Below are positions 17,848-27,302 of a DNA stretch of 41,173 bases, in pieces. Location: the NCBI GenBank assembly GCA_022565335.1, contig JAIUMY010000020.1, positions 1 to 41,173 of the forward strand, read 5' to 3'. Position numbers and translations under genes: made by a program. The first letter of the stretch is position 1. Each line of letters opens with the position of its first letter. This stretch comes from Opitutales bacterium. Its GTDB lineage: Bacteria > Verrucomicrobiota > Verrucomicrobiia > Opitutales > T3Sed10-336. The notes under the pieces are model-generated. The model saw only the letters and a program-made list of their open reading frames with translations, had not been told where the DNA came from and searched no databases.

Positions 17848-18678
17848 ATGCCAAAAGTGTTCTTTATCGGAGATATTGTAGGACGGCCGGGGCGAGCGGT
17901 GGTGCGGGAGGTTTTGCCCGGATTTCGTCGGGCGGAAAAGATTGATATGGTGGTGGCCAACGCCGAGAATGCTGCCGGAGGGTCTGGCTTGACGGGGCGT
18001 CTGGCGCGGGAACTTCGCGAGTGGGGGGTTGATGCGATTACCTTGGGTGACCATGTGTGGGATCAGAAATCCTTTGCCGCGGAAATTCCGGGCTTGGATT
18101 GGGTGTGCCGTCCGGCGAATTTGCATCCGGATTGTCCGGGAAGGGATCATTTGGTCATTGAGAAAGATGGGTTTCGGTTGGGGGTTTTTACGGTTTTGGG
18201 AAGAAATTTTCTGCCTCCCCGCGATTGTCCTTTTCAGGTAGCCAAGACAAAGTTCGATATGCTGGGAGAGTCGTGCGACGCGATTTTGCTGGAGGTTCAT
18301 GCCGAGGCCACTTCGGAGAAAGTAGCCCTGGGGTGGTTTGCCGATGGTAAGGCAGCACTTGTGGTGGGCACGCATACCCATATTCCTACGGCCGATTCCA
18401 CGTTGCTGGAGCAGGGGACGGCCTATTGCACCGATGCCGGCATGACGGGTCCGTACCGGTCGGTGATCGGTCGTGAGGTGGAGCCGATCATTGGGCGATT
18501 TATCGATGGGATGCCCCGGCGTTTTGAGGTGGCCCAAAAGGATGTTCGATTGTCCGGAGTTTTGGTGGACATAGATGGGGCCACCGGCCGGGCCAGAGAT
18601 CTGCGCCTGGTGCATTTGCGGGAAAACGAATGGCGGCAATACTGCAGCGATGGAGAATCCGAAAAGAACGGAAGCTAG
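17848..18678 (+). CDS. ymdB: YmdB-family metallophosphoesterase
   Basis: MPKVFFIGDIVGRPGRAVVREVLPGFRRAEKIDMVVANAENAAGGSGLT...LGDHVWDQK...GTHTHIPTADSTLLEQGTAYCTDAGMTGPYRSVIG. Confidence 0.95.
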   Translation: MPKVFFIGDIVGRPGRAVVREVLPGFRRAEKIDMVVANAENAAGGSGLTGRLARELREWGVDAITLGDHVWDQKSFAAEIPGLDWVCRPANLHPDCPGRDHLVIEKDGFRLGVFTVLGRNFLPPRDCPFQVAKTKFDMLGESCDAILLEVHAEATSEKVALGWFADGKAALVVGTHTHIPTADSTLLEQGTAYCTDAGMTGPYRSVIGREVEPIIGRFIDGMPRRFEVAQKDVRLSGVLVDIDGATGRARDLRLVHLRENEWRQYCSDGESEKNGS

Positions 18679-20971
18679 CGGCAAAGGGTCCGGGGGAAGG
18701 GACCGCATTGTGACGAAGCATCCTTTTCTAAGGTGGCCGCTGTCGGCCTTTGGGGTTTTTGGCCTGGGCCTGGCCTTAGTGTGGTTTTGGGTAGGTCAGC
18801 CTTTGCCCTTTGCGGCCACTCCGGGGGATTTGTTGCAGGAAAACCCCTTGCATGTTTCGACTTTGGAGCGAGTGGAGGCCGTGAGCCCGGTAGGCGATAT
18901 GCTGGTGGTGAATGTCGAGAGTGACGAATTGTTTTCGGAACCGGTTCTGGGGATCGTAGAGGATTTGAGTGATAATTTGCTGAAGGCTCTTCCGGTCCGC
19001 ACGATCAAATCCCTGACGCATGCCGTAATGCCCGTAAGGGAGGGATTTCGGCTGCGTTTTGAGCCTCTCATGCCTCCCGCGCCGAGGAGTGCGCAGGAGC
19101 TCGGGGAGTTCCGCGAGCTGACCACCACTCATCCCCTGATGCGAAACGTGTTAGTCAGTGAAAACGGTCAGCATACCTTGATAACGCTGGAGTTGCGCGA
19201 AATGCCGCCGACGGGCGAGTTGAGAGAAACGGTGGACGAAGTCATCGCCAATGCCTTGGCAGGCCAGGAGGGCTTGGTGCGGGTTGACTATCTGACGCTT
19301 CCCCTGGCGCTGGAGGAAATGGTTCGGTTGGCGCAGCACGACAGCCTGAAACTCTCGCTACTGGGGTTTCCCCTGGTTCTTTTGTTTTTGGTTTTGGTTT
19401 TCCGTTCAGTCCGTTTGATCGGATTCTTATTGGCCGGGGTGCTTTTGTATGGATTGGGGTTGGCTTTGGTTTTGCCTTTGGTGGTGGAGGAATTTTCGCC
19501 GTACAACCTCGCCATTCTCCCTATCCTGCTGGCGATTCAATTGGCTTTGCTGGTGCATCTGGCCTGGGGGCTAAAGCAGGAACGGAGGAGCGATCCGGAA
19601 GGCCAGCCTCGGGAAATTGCGGGACGGGTGATGCAGCGTCTTTGGCGCCCCTGTCTTTTTGCGGCCTTAACCAGCGCGGGGGCCTTGTTCTCCTTTGTCT
19701 TGGCGCCGATGGAAGAGATTCGTCAAGTTGGGCGGGTCGGAGCGGTGGGTGTTTTGTTGGGATGGCTTTTGGCATTTGGTCCGGGGGCCTGTTTTCTCTA
19801 TTGGGCGGTGGGGCGGCGACCCGCGTCCGAAATGGGAGCAGAGGGCCAATCCTTGTTCTGGGCTTGGGTGGTTTCGCCTAAAGCTCTGAGGTGGAAAGGT
19901 AAGGCCATTTTGGGGGTCCTTTTGTTGGTCAGTCTCCCCGGCCTTTGGGGGTTGCGTCCGGATATTCACCTAAGCCGCTTCTTGGATCCGGAAACTGATA
20001 CCGGCCGGATGTTTTCTCTCATGGAGGAACAGTACGGGGGGTATACGTTATTTGAAATTAGCGTGGACAGTGGCCAGAAGGGAGGGCTTCATGATCTTGA
20101 TTTTTTGCTTTGGTTGGAGGAAAGGGTCGATGTATTGGCCGGTTTGGAAGGGGTTTCAGCAGTATACGCTTATCCTCAGGTCTTGGGATTATTGCATGAA
20201 ATTTGGCAGGGAGGGGCAGAGGAGTCACGGAAGGTGCCGCAAAACGCGACGGTCCGCAGGGTTTTTACCACTGCTCTGCAAACACAACGACAATTTGCTC
20301 TTTTTGATTTGCTGGTGGATGAACATTGGCAAAGCACCCGGGTCTATCTGCGCAGTCGGGATCAAACGGCGGCGGAATACCTTGGGTTGTTGGACGAGGT
20401 GGCGAAAACGATGCAACAGGATTCGCCGGCGGGCGTTTCGGTGACCATGGAGCAGGGGCGGCAAAAGGTTCTAGAAGCGGAGCGCCGCATTACCGGTGCC
20501 TTGGTGCGCAGTCTGGGGGCCAGTTTACTTGGCATAACGCTGATTCTTTGGGTTTTATGGCGAAGCCTGTCGATGGCTTTGATGGCGGTGGGTACAGTGG
20601 CGGCTCCTTTGTTGTGTCTCTTTGGGGTAATGGGGTATGCCGGGATTCCGTTAAATGTGTCCACGGTGCTGGCGGCCACCCTGATCCTCGGGGTGGCGAT
20701 TGACGATGTGGTGCATTTATTTACCTCCTGGAAGCGTTATGTACGGGAAGGTGAGACTCCGTTGTCAGCCTTAGGGCAGGCCTGGCGCAGAAAGGGGCCA
20801 GCCATCCTAACCACCACCGGGGTCTTGGTTTTGCTTTACCTGATGTTGCCCTTGAGTCGCTTTCCTCCGATCCGCGATCTTGGCTGGTTGCTGGCTTGGG
20901 GATTTATTATCGTGCTGGCTTTGGTCTGGCTCCTGCCCCGGTGTTTTCGACCCGGACTTGGCCCGCGTTAA
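18650..20971 (+). CDS. RND-superfamily exporter (MMPL domains)
   Basis: Two TM blocks; VLAATLILGVAIDDVVHLFTSWKRYVREGETPLSALGQAWRRKGPAILTTTGVLVLLYLML; likely ATG 18650. Confidence 0.88.
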   Translation: MENPKRTEASGKGSGGRDRIVTKHPFLRWPLSAFGVFGLGLALVWFWVGQPLPFAATPGDLLQENPLHVSTLERVEAVSPVGDMLVVNVESDELFSEPVLGIVEDLSDNLLKALPVRTIKSLTHAVMPVREGFRLRFEPLMPPAPRSAQELGEFRELTTTHPLMRNVLVSENGQHTLITLELREMPPTGELRETVDEVIANALAGQEGLVRVDYLTLPLALEEMVRLAQHDSLKLSLLGFPLVLLFLVLVFRSVRLIGFLLAGVLLYGLGLALVLPLVVEEFSPYNLAILPILLAIQLALLVHLAWGLKQERRSDPEGQPREIAGRVMQRLWRPCLFAALTSAGALFSFVLAPMEEIRQVGRVGAVGVLLGWLLAFGPGACFLYWAVGRRPASEMGAEGQSLFWAWVVSPKALRWKGKAILGVLLLVSLPGLWGLRPDIHLSRFLDPETDTGRMFSLMEEQYGGYTLFEISVDSGQKGGLHDLDFLLWLEERVDVLAGLEGVSAVYAYPQVLGLLHEIWQGGAEESRKVPQNATVRRVFTTALQTQRQFALFDLLVDEHWQSTRVYLRSRDQTAAEYLGLLDEVAKTMQQDSPAGVSVTMEQGRQKVLEAERRITGALVRSLGASLLGITLILWVLWRSLSMALMAVGTVAAPLLCLFGVMGYAGIPLNVSTVLAATLILGVAIDDVVHLFTSWKRYVREGETPLSALGQAWRRKGPAILTTTGVLVLLYLMLPLSRFPPIRDLGWLLAWGFIIVLALVWLLPRCFRPGLGPR

Positions 20972-20973
20972 GG

Positions 20974-21327
20974 TTAGCTTTCCTTTTGATAATCGGCGAC
21001 GATACGGGAGCGAAAGCCCCCGCGGGGATTCCAGTCGGTTTCGACCTCCATCCAGCGAGGTTGGCAGGCCGCCACCAGATCGTCGAGGATCTGGTTGGTG
21101 ATGGCCTCGTAAAAAATCCCCTCATTACGGTAGGCGTTGAGATAGAATTTCAGCCCCTTCAACTCCAGGCATGTTTGGTCGGCCACATAGCGGATGGTGA
21201 TTTCACCAAAGTCCGGCTGGCCGGTTTTGGGGCAATTGGAAGTAAATTCCGGGAAGAAATGTTCGATTTCATATTCCCGTTCCGGCTTTGGATTAGGAAA
21301 GGTTTCCAGGTGCTTGGTTTTGTCCAT
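20974..21327 (-). CDS. queF: NADPH-dependent 7-cyano-7-deazaguanine reductase
   Basis: FTSNCPKTGQPDFGEITIRYVADQTCLELKGLKFYLNAYRNEGIFYEAITNQILDDL matches the QueF Cys and ELK..K.Y..AYR motifs. Confidence 0.96.
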   Translation of the reverse strand: MDKTKHLETFPNPKPEREYEIEHFFPEFTSNCPKTGQPDFGEITIRYVADQTCLELKGLKFYLNAYRNEGIFYEAITNQILDDLVAACQPRWMEVETDWNPRGGFRSRIVADYQKES

Positions 21328-21474
21328 GTCTTACCCAATGCGTCAGCTCCGGCTCCAGGGCAAGCGGAAAGAGTAAAAAAGGTAGGCTGGTGACGGGAAA
21401 TTTGCCGAAACCGCATCTTCGGGTTTGCCAAGGCGGAATCGATCGATCAACATCTGAAAAAATCTAATCTCTCT

Positions 21475-22191
21475 ATGCTTTCTTGCCCCCGCAAAGGATT
21501 TACTCTGATTGAACTGCTCACGGTTATTGCCATTATCGGCATATTGGCGGGTATTCTTATTCCAGCGGTCAATCGGGTGCGGGTCATGGCACGGCAATCC
21601 TCTTGTGCCTCAAATATGCGCCAGTTGGGGATTGCGATGCACAATTTTGCCAACGACAACCGGGGACGATTGCCAAGAACCTCGGCCGACGGGGCGGAGG
21701 AATCCTGGGCGATTACCCTGCAACCTTATGTGGATGGGGACCGCCGGGTATTTCTCTCTCCATCGGATCCGGAGTTTGATTTGAAGCTCGGAGGCGATTT
21801 TGGATTTAGCTATGTGGCCAACGATTATGTTTTTGAGGTGCCTACGGACCGTTTTGGCAATCCTCTGGGAGAGGACCGTTCGGATTTATGGAAGATGAAT
21901 CAACCCAGCCAGACTCTTTTGCTGGCAACGATACGCGAAGGCCGGGGCCGGGTTATTGGAGACGATCGCACCCGCAATGCTGCGGACTGGGGAGGGGATT
22001 GGAATTCGGTTCTTTCGGATATTAGTCCGGACTGGCACCGTCAGGGAGAGCGTAGTGAAGAGCGCGACAAAGGCGGGGCCAATTATCTTTTTGCCGATGG
22101 TCGGGTTGAATCAATAACCGCCAGCGAACTGCGGCAACGAATAGAAAACGGCGAGGATTTTGCCTTGCCGCCGGGCGATCGAAATCAATGA
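21475..22191 (+). CDS. Type II pseudopilin-like protein (DUF1559/H-X9-DG type)
   Basis: [57 protein letters not shown]...[13 protein letters not shown]. Confidence 0.88.
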   Translation: MLSCPRKGFTLIELLTVIAIIGILAGILIPAVNRVRVMARQSSCASNMRQLGIAMHNFANDNRGRLPRTSADGAEESWAITLQPYVDGDRRVFLSPSDPEFDLKLGGDFGFSYVANDYVFEVPTDRFGNPLGEDRSDLWKMNQPSQTLLLATIREGRGRVIGDDRTRNAADWGGDWNSVLSDISPDWHRQGERSEERDKGGANYLFADGRVESITASELRQRIENGEDFALPPGDRNQ

Positions 22192-23285
22192 GGGGTAGCG
22201 GGATCATCGCCAGTCTTTGTGCTTCCCTTTGGTGTCTCGGAAGTAGTTTCGGGCTTTCGGCCTCAGATTTCAGGGTATTGTTTGAAGGACCTGTGGAAAT
22301 TCGAGCCGATTGGTCTTCCGCAGAAGGGTTTTCGGTTAGGGTTGAACAAAACGGGGCGACCTATCCGCTAGAGGAAGTTATCTTCTATATTGGGGAAGCC
22401 AATTTGGTTACGGATGACAGTATAATTTCGGGATTTTGGGGCTTAGAGGACGATGATATCTACGAAATTCCCGACAGCTCTGCCTCCAATGATGAATTTG
22501 CTGGCTTTATCTTAAGTCGTGATGGCAATATCGGTTCGGGAATTTTTGACCCCAACGTCGTCGAGTGGAAAATCATCGATGATGCGTCATTAGATCTTCC
22601 CGTAAACGGGCACTTTTTAATGGCCACCAACCAGGTCCATTGGGATACTGAGGATTTTGATGAGAAAGCGACGTATTCGGAGGATGGTGCCAACCCTTCT
22701 TTCTTTTGGGCTTTTACTGAACCGGGCTTGTATTCCATTCCCTTTGAGTTATCTGGAACGGTGGACGGTGAGCTCAAAGAAGGAGGACCCTTTTACTTGC
22801 ATTTTTATGTCGATCCCCCTGACGTGGCCCCATGGCAACGATGGGCGGTTTATTCCCTGGGCGCGATTCCGACCAATGATCTGGCTGCTCTTGAACCCTT
22901 GGAGACTTTTTCCGGCAGCGGCGTCATGAATCTGCTTTCCTATGCATTTGACATACCGCTGGGGGTTGGAACCAACGGATCTTTGCTGCCCCAATCGGTC
23001 ATCGTCGAGGATAATGGTGATCAGTATCTGGGGATTTCCTTTCGCGAACCGGAAGGAAATCTTTTTGCCCCGCGGGAGGATCTGGAGTGGGTGCTTGAAG
23101 GATCGACGGACCTGGACAGTTGGGACAAGTTGGACAAAGGGACGGAGCTGGATTTTCAACTACTTTCTGATGGGCTCGACGAAGACGGCGTTCCCCGCAA
23201 AATTGCCCGTTTGAACGAATCACTGTCTGAAAGCTCCCGCCGGTTTCTACGCCTGCGCTTCGAGCTAACTACGGAGGAGGATTAA
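22188..23285 (+). CDS. Secreted protein with choice_anchor_M (surface-anchored)-like domain
   Basis: [73 protein letters not shown] overlap with upstream pseudopilin. Confidence 0.65.
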   Translation: MRGSGIIASLCASLWCLGSSFGLSASDFRVLFEGPVEIRADWSSAEGFSVRVEQNGATYPLEEVIFYIGEANLVTDDSIISGFWGLEDDDIYEIPDSSASNDEFAGFILSRDGNIGSGIFDPNVVEWKIIDDASLDLPVNGHFLMATNQVHWDTEDFDEKATYSEDGANPSFFWAFTEPGLYSIPFELSGTVDGELKEGGPFYLHFYVDPPDVAPWQRWAVYSLGAIPTNDLAALEPLETFSGSGVMNLLSYAFDIPLGVGTNGSLLPQSVIVEDNGDQYLGISFREPEGNLFAPREDLEWVLEGSTDLDSWDKLDKGTELDFQLLSDGLDEDGVPRKIARLNESLSESSRRFLRLRFELTTEED

Positions 23286-23320
23286 GTCTTTCTGAGTCTT
23301 TGGTATCACTTTAGAGCTTT

Positions 23321-23629
23321 ATGCCGACTTACTTGTATCAGGAAATTCTTCCCGATGGGACGACGGGCGAAATGATCGAAATTTCGCATCCGATGGATGA
23401 GCGTCCGCCCAAGATCCACCCGCGCACGGGTTACCCGATTCGGCGGGTTTTTACGGCGCCGAGGCTTGGTTTGAAGCATACTCCGGGGAAATCTAAAAAC
23501 CTAACGTCGGACCAAAATCTGGAAAAATCCGGATTTACCAAATTTGTCCGCGACAAAGTGACCGGTGAATACCACCGGACGGTGGGGAAAGAAGGGCCCA
23601 AATCGTTTAAGCCGCCAGACCATGAGTGA
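23321..23629 (+). CDS. FmdB-like protein lacking the zinc-ribbon cysteines
   Basis: MPTYLYQEILPDGTTGEMIEISHPMDERPPKIHPRTGYPIRRVFTAPRLGLKHTPG follows the FmdB pattern MPTYeY...E..qsM.d.P...cP.cG.pv.R but contains no Cys. Confidence 0.7.
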   Translation: MPTYLYQEILPDGTTGEMIEISHPMDERPPKIHPRTGYPIRRVFTAPRLGLKHTPGKSKNLTSDQNLEKSGFTKFVRDKVTGEYHRTVGKEGPKSFKPPDHE

Positions 23630-23651
23630 CGACAATGAAAGGTGGTTTTGT

Positions 23652-23704
23652 CCACAAACTTTCCACGAAAAGGGAACTTATTGAAAGTATTGTGGGTCTT
23701 TTTT
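23652..23704 (+). terminator. Intrinsic terminator
   Basis: CCACAAACTTTC ... GAAAGTATTGTGG (one A bulge) followed by GTCTTTTTT. Confidence 0.75.
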
Positions 23705-23745
23705 AGGCTAAGCCCCTTTCAAACAACCCCTTCACCCTTTTGGCA

Positions 23746-24399
23746 ATGAAGATTTTTCTTTTTGCGGTTTTCGTTTCTTTTCTTGGTCTTGAATTTTCGC
23801 TGACCGCTCATGCCCGGGTTGGCGAGAACCGCGGAACGATTGAGGGCCGTATTTTGCAAAGGGAGATAGGGGTGAAGCTGGAGGGAGACCGAGCGGCGCA
23901 TCAACGCAACCGGGCCCCCTACCATCGTTATTTGAGTATTCCCAGAGAGGATGGCCGGAGTTTTTATGAGATGGGCGAAGTGGTGGTTTATTTCAAGACC
24001 GACGAGCCTACTGATGACCGGGTCAGAGCTCCTTCCGGAAACAGAATCAATGAGGGATGGACCTTGCATGTTTTCTACGTCGGAAACCAGTCCATGCTGG
24101 AATACTACAATCGCCATGGTGGAAATCTTTCGGAGTTTGAACGCAATGCGATTCTGGGCTTGCATCGCGACTCTTCGGGGTGGCGCGAACTGGAAGAAGA
24201 GGAAGAGCCGGAAGAAAGCGCCTTCGGGTACAATTTCGAAAGAAATGATGGAGCCATGCGGGCCCGGGTGGGCTCGTCGGGAATGATGATTTTTACATCG
24301 TCCCTGGACCGTTCGGTTTACGAGCGGCGCAAAGCGGAACGGGAATTTCGGCGCTCCGAGGAACGGCAAGCGGCCCCGGTAAGTGTGCGCGGATTTTGA
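23746..24399 (+). CDS. Secreted hypothetical protein
   Basis: MKIFLFAVFVSFLGLEFSLTAHA signal peptide; no recognised family; alternative TTG start at 23740. Confidence 0.65.
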   Translation: MKIFLFAVFVSFLGLEFSLTAHARVGENRGTIEGRILQREIGVKLEGDRAAHQRNRAPYHRYLSIPREDGRSFYEMGEVVVYFKTDEPTDDRVRAPSGNRINEGWTLHVFYVGNQSMLEYYNRHGGNLSEFERNAILGLHRDSSGWRELEEEEEPEESAFGYNFERNDGAMRARVGSSGMMIFTSSLDRSVYERRKAEREFRRSEERQAAPVSVRGF

Positions 24400-24453
24400 G
24401 GGTGGGGGGAAATGATTGAACCGCGGCGATTGTCGTCGAGACGAGATTGCGGG

Positions 24454-25506
24454 TTATTCCTTCAGGCGGGATTGCCAGCGCGAGGGGGTTTCCCAAATTG
24501 TCCGGCAATCCTTAATCAATTTTTCCAAAACTTCCGGGGTGATAGCTTGTTTGGGATCGTCACCCAAGCCTTCCCTGGGCTTTAGATGGCATTCCAGGCA
24601 GAGGCCATCGGCGCCGTAGGCCATGGCGGCGAGGGAAGCGGCCGGCACATAGAGGGCTTTGCCAACCGAATGGGAGGGATCCACGACAACCGGAGCCCAG
24701 GTCTTTTCCTTCAGCAATGGGGTGATCGACTCATCGGGATGATTGCGGTAGCCATCGAGTGGAGGGGTGGTGCCCCGGGGGCAAAGAATAATATCGGGCG
24801 TTCCCGCGGCGGTCAGGTATTCCGCCGCGGAGAGAAATTCGTCAATGGGGGCCATATGGCGGCCTCGCTTCAAGAGCACCGCTTTTCGATGTTTGGCCGC
24901 CGATGCCCCAATCGCTTTAAGGAGGGAGTAGTTCAAAGCGTTGCGAGTCCCGATCTGGTAGATTGCGGTAGGGGTGGATTCCACCTCCTTAAGCTGGGCC
25001 TCGTCCATGATTTCAGTAATTACCGGTAATCCGGTACGCGCTGAACCCTCCAGTAAAATGTCCAGAGCAGCCCGATCCCCCTGGTAGGAATGTGGGGTGG
25101 TTCGGGGTTTCCAGACTCCGCCCCGCAGAGCGTGGGCGCCCACCTCCTTGATGGCCGCCGCCGTCTCGTAAAAAAGGTTGGGGTTCTTGGGGTCGATGGT
25201 GCAGGGGCCGGCAATAAAGACCGGTTCAGAGCCCAGTTGTGCCTTGCCTATGGTGACTTTATGTCCGGCCAGGGAGGAGCGGAAATCCATCAATTTATAG
25301 GGCGACTGAATGGTGTCCACCCGGTCAATATAGGAAAGCCCTTCAATTCTGCTGATCATCAACTCCCGGCGCTCGTCACCCAGGATAGCGTAAATTTCCT
25401 GATGGGCTCCGGTGATAACCTGAATGCGGCAACCGAACTCGGTTACGATGTTTTCGATCTCCTGCAGTTGGGGGGAGGTCAGTTTGCTTTTTTTGGGAAT
25501 TATCAT
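24454..25506 (-). CDS. aroF: 3-deoxy-7-phosphoheptulonate synthase (DAHP synthase)
   Basis: VFIAGPCTIDPKNPNLFYETAAAIKEVGAHALRGGVWKPRTTPHSYQGD...LKRGRHMAPIDEFLSAAEYL...VVDPSHSVGK. Confidence 0.95.
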   Translation of the reverse strand: MIIPKKSKLTSPQLQEIENIVTEFGCRIQVITGAHQEIYAILGDERRELMISRIEGLSYIDRVDTIQSPYKLMDFRSSLAGHKVTIGKAQLGSEPVFIAGPCTIDPKNPNLFYETAAAIKEVGAHALRGGVWKPRTTPHSYQGDRAALDILLEGSARTGLPVITEIMDEAQLKEVESTPTAIYQIGTRNALNYSLLKAIGASAAKHRKAVLLKRGRHMAPIDEFLSAAEYLTAAGTPDIILCPRGTTPPLDGYRNHPDESITPLLKEKTWAPVVVDPSHSVGKALYVPAASLAAMAYGADGLCLECHLKPREGLGDDPKQAITPEVLEKLIKDCRTIWETPSRWQSRLKE

Positions 25507-25520
25507 CGCCGGACAGAATG

Positions 25521-25550
25521 AAAAAGCGGCTCTCCAGAGAGGCCGCTTTT
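25521..25550 (-). terminator. Intrinsic terminator downstream of the small bS22-like gene
   Basis: Minus strand AAAAGCGGCCTCTCTGGAGAGCCGCTTTTT, strong stem with flanking A/T runs. Confidence 0.75.
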
Positions 25551-25577
25551 AAAGATTCGACAAGGTAAAATCTCGCC

Positions 25578-25673
25578 TTACCAGACCCGCTTCTTGTGGC
25601 GGTTGGATTTTGAACGCTTACGGCGCTTGTGCTTGGAGATTTTTAGACGGCGTTTTTTCTTAAGATTGCCCAT
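25578..25673 (-). CDS. bS22/mS38 (AURKAIP1/COX24)-type small ribosomal protein, 31 aa
   Basis: Manually translated minus strand: [31 protein letters not shown]; absent from the ORF track because of its size. Confidence 0.85.
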   Translation of the reverse strand: MGNLKKKRRLKISKHKRRKRSKSNRHKKRVW

Positions 25674-26048
25674 AGGTTAAGACGATTGTGGTAAGAGTTT
25701 AATTTGTGAAAAGGAGCATTTTGCCTTCCCAAGACTTTGAAGACAAGCAAAAAATCCTTTCCGGATTCTGTTTTTTCAGGCAAAACGAAAAAATGCGCAA
25801 AAAGTAAGGCCCGAAGCTCTTCTCCAATTTCTTTCCATATTTTGCTGAAACCGTGGGGAAATTATCCAGGTAATTGCCTTTCAGGGATTTAAAAAGTCAA
25901 TATTGCAGGGGCGTTAGCAAAAGAAATAAAGTCTGCATTAGTGCAATAAATAAGCTGAACGGAATTTTGGAAATGAGGGCGAACTTATGCAGCTTATGGT
26001 GTTCAATAGAACGTCTAACCAAAACAAAAACACAACAAATACATCATT

Positions 26049-26555
26049 ATGAAAATGAAAAAACTCACTTCCCTCCTGCTCGTAACTTCCTTGCTCTCGG
26101 GGTCCGCGGCCCTGGCCCATCAGCACGTCTCCGAGGAGGCCGATCAAAATATCGTCGAGGTTGCCGCCGGTAACGAAAATTTCTCCACTTTGGTGGCTGC
26201 GGTGGAAGCTGCCGGTTTAGTGGAAACTTTGAGCGGCGAGGGGCCTTTAACGGTTTTCGCACCTACCAACGAAGCCTTCGGTGCTCTTCCTGAGGGAACT
26301 GTCGATTTTCTCCTGCAAGAGGAAAACCGGGATATGTTGATTGATATCCTCACCTACCATGTTGTGCCGGGTAAAGTCATGGCCGCGGATGTGGAAACTG
26401 GTTCGGTAACCACGGTTAACGGGGCTGACCTGACCTTGGTGGTTTCTGATGAAGGAGTGAATGTCGGCGCTGCGACGGTAGTCGACACGGACATCGAAGC
26501 CTCCAATGGAGTGATCCATGTAATCGACGCGGTGATCCTTCCTCCGGAGGAATAA
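26049..26555 (+). CDS. Secreted fasciclin (FAS1)-domain protein
   Basis: Signal peptide MKMKKLTSLLLVTSLLSGSAALA; NENFSTLVAAVEAAGLVETLSGEGPLTVFAPTNEAFGALPEGTVDFLL...YHVVPGKV...IEASNGVIHVIDAVILPP. Confidence 0.96.
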   Translation: MKMKKLTSLLLVTSLLSGSAALAHQHVSEEADQNIVEVAAGNENFSTLVAAVEAAGLVETLSGEGPLTVFAPTNEAFGALPEGTVDFLLQEENRDMLIDILTYHVVPGKVMAADVETGSVTTVNGADLTLVVSDEGVNVGAATVVDTDIEASNGVIHVIDAVILPPEE

Positions 26556-26576
26556 GCCCGGACCTGATTCGTAGGG

Positions 26577-26609
26577 AAAAGCTCCCTGGGCCTTGCTCAG
26601 GGAGCTTTT
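26577..26609 (+). terminator. Intrinsic terminator after the fasciclin gene
   Basis: AAAAGCTCCCTG-GGCCTTGCT-CAGGGAGCTTTT perfect 12-bp stem. Confidence 0.88.
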
Positions 26610-26689
26610 CTTCGTCTGGTCGTTGACCTCAAGCCCGGGTGATTCTTTGTTTTCTTCCGCCGTGTTACAATTTTCAATCTGAGTGAGTC

Positions 26690-27238
26690 ATGTCTAAAAA
26701 TCCAAATCCGCAAGGAAAAGGCAACCTGCCGGTCCTCCGCGAACTTAGCAAAAGCTCTGCGGTCCTTTCCCGGGTTCTGCCCAAAAAGTGGGAGCAAGTA
26801 TCCCGTGAGCTCTTCACCTCGCTCTTTGTGTTGGAAAGTAATTTTCGCTTTCAGCCGGTCTCCGAACAGGAATACTGGCTTTATTACCAGGATGAGGATT
26901 TTTGCCTGTCCCTTTTATCTCCTGCGGAGAAGCTCAAAAAAGCGCTGCCCGTGGGAAAGTGTTATTTGCAAAGCGATTTAACCTGGAGCCTGGAGTTGAC
27001 TGATGAGGCAATAGCCGATCGAAATCTGCAGAGTTTGCTGGAGGAACGGCAAGAGAGGTTCGCGGAAAAATTGGCGGCAAAGGGCGGCCTTGATGAGCTA
27101 TTGCCACATTACCAGGAAAGCATTCCGTTTACCCAAAGGGTGATGCTCTTTGCCTTGGGGCATTCCCTTCGCGCTTCCCTGGAGCGTTCCGGAGAAAAGG
27201 AAAGGTATACCCTTACCAGTGGTCCGGCATCTGCTTAA
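26690..27238 (+). CDS. Conserved-looking hypothetical protein (182 aa)
   Basis: Long ORF with ATG, co-directional, followed by terminator; MSKNPNPQGKGNLPVLRELSKSSAVLSRVLP...; family not confidently recognised. Confidence 0.7.
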   Translation: MSKNPNPQGKGNLPVLRELSKSSAVLSRVLPKKWEQVSRELFTSLFVLESNFRFQPVSEQEYWLYYQDEDFCLSLLSPAEKLKKALPVGKCYLQSDLTWSLELTDEAIADRNLQSLLEERQERFAEKLAAKGGLDELLPHYQESIPFTQRVMLFALGHSLRASLERSGEKERYTLTSGPASA

Positions 27239-27250
27239 GACTTGCACCGA

Positions 27251-27280
27251 CAGACTATTTTGCTAGTCTGGGGCTTTTTC
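27251..27280 (+). terminator. Intrinsic terminator
   Basis: CAGACTA-TTTTGC-TAGTCTG followed by GGGCTTTTTC. Confidence 0.7.
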
Positions 27281-27302
27281 GTAAACCCTATTCTCAATCT
27301 CT

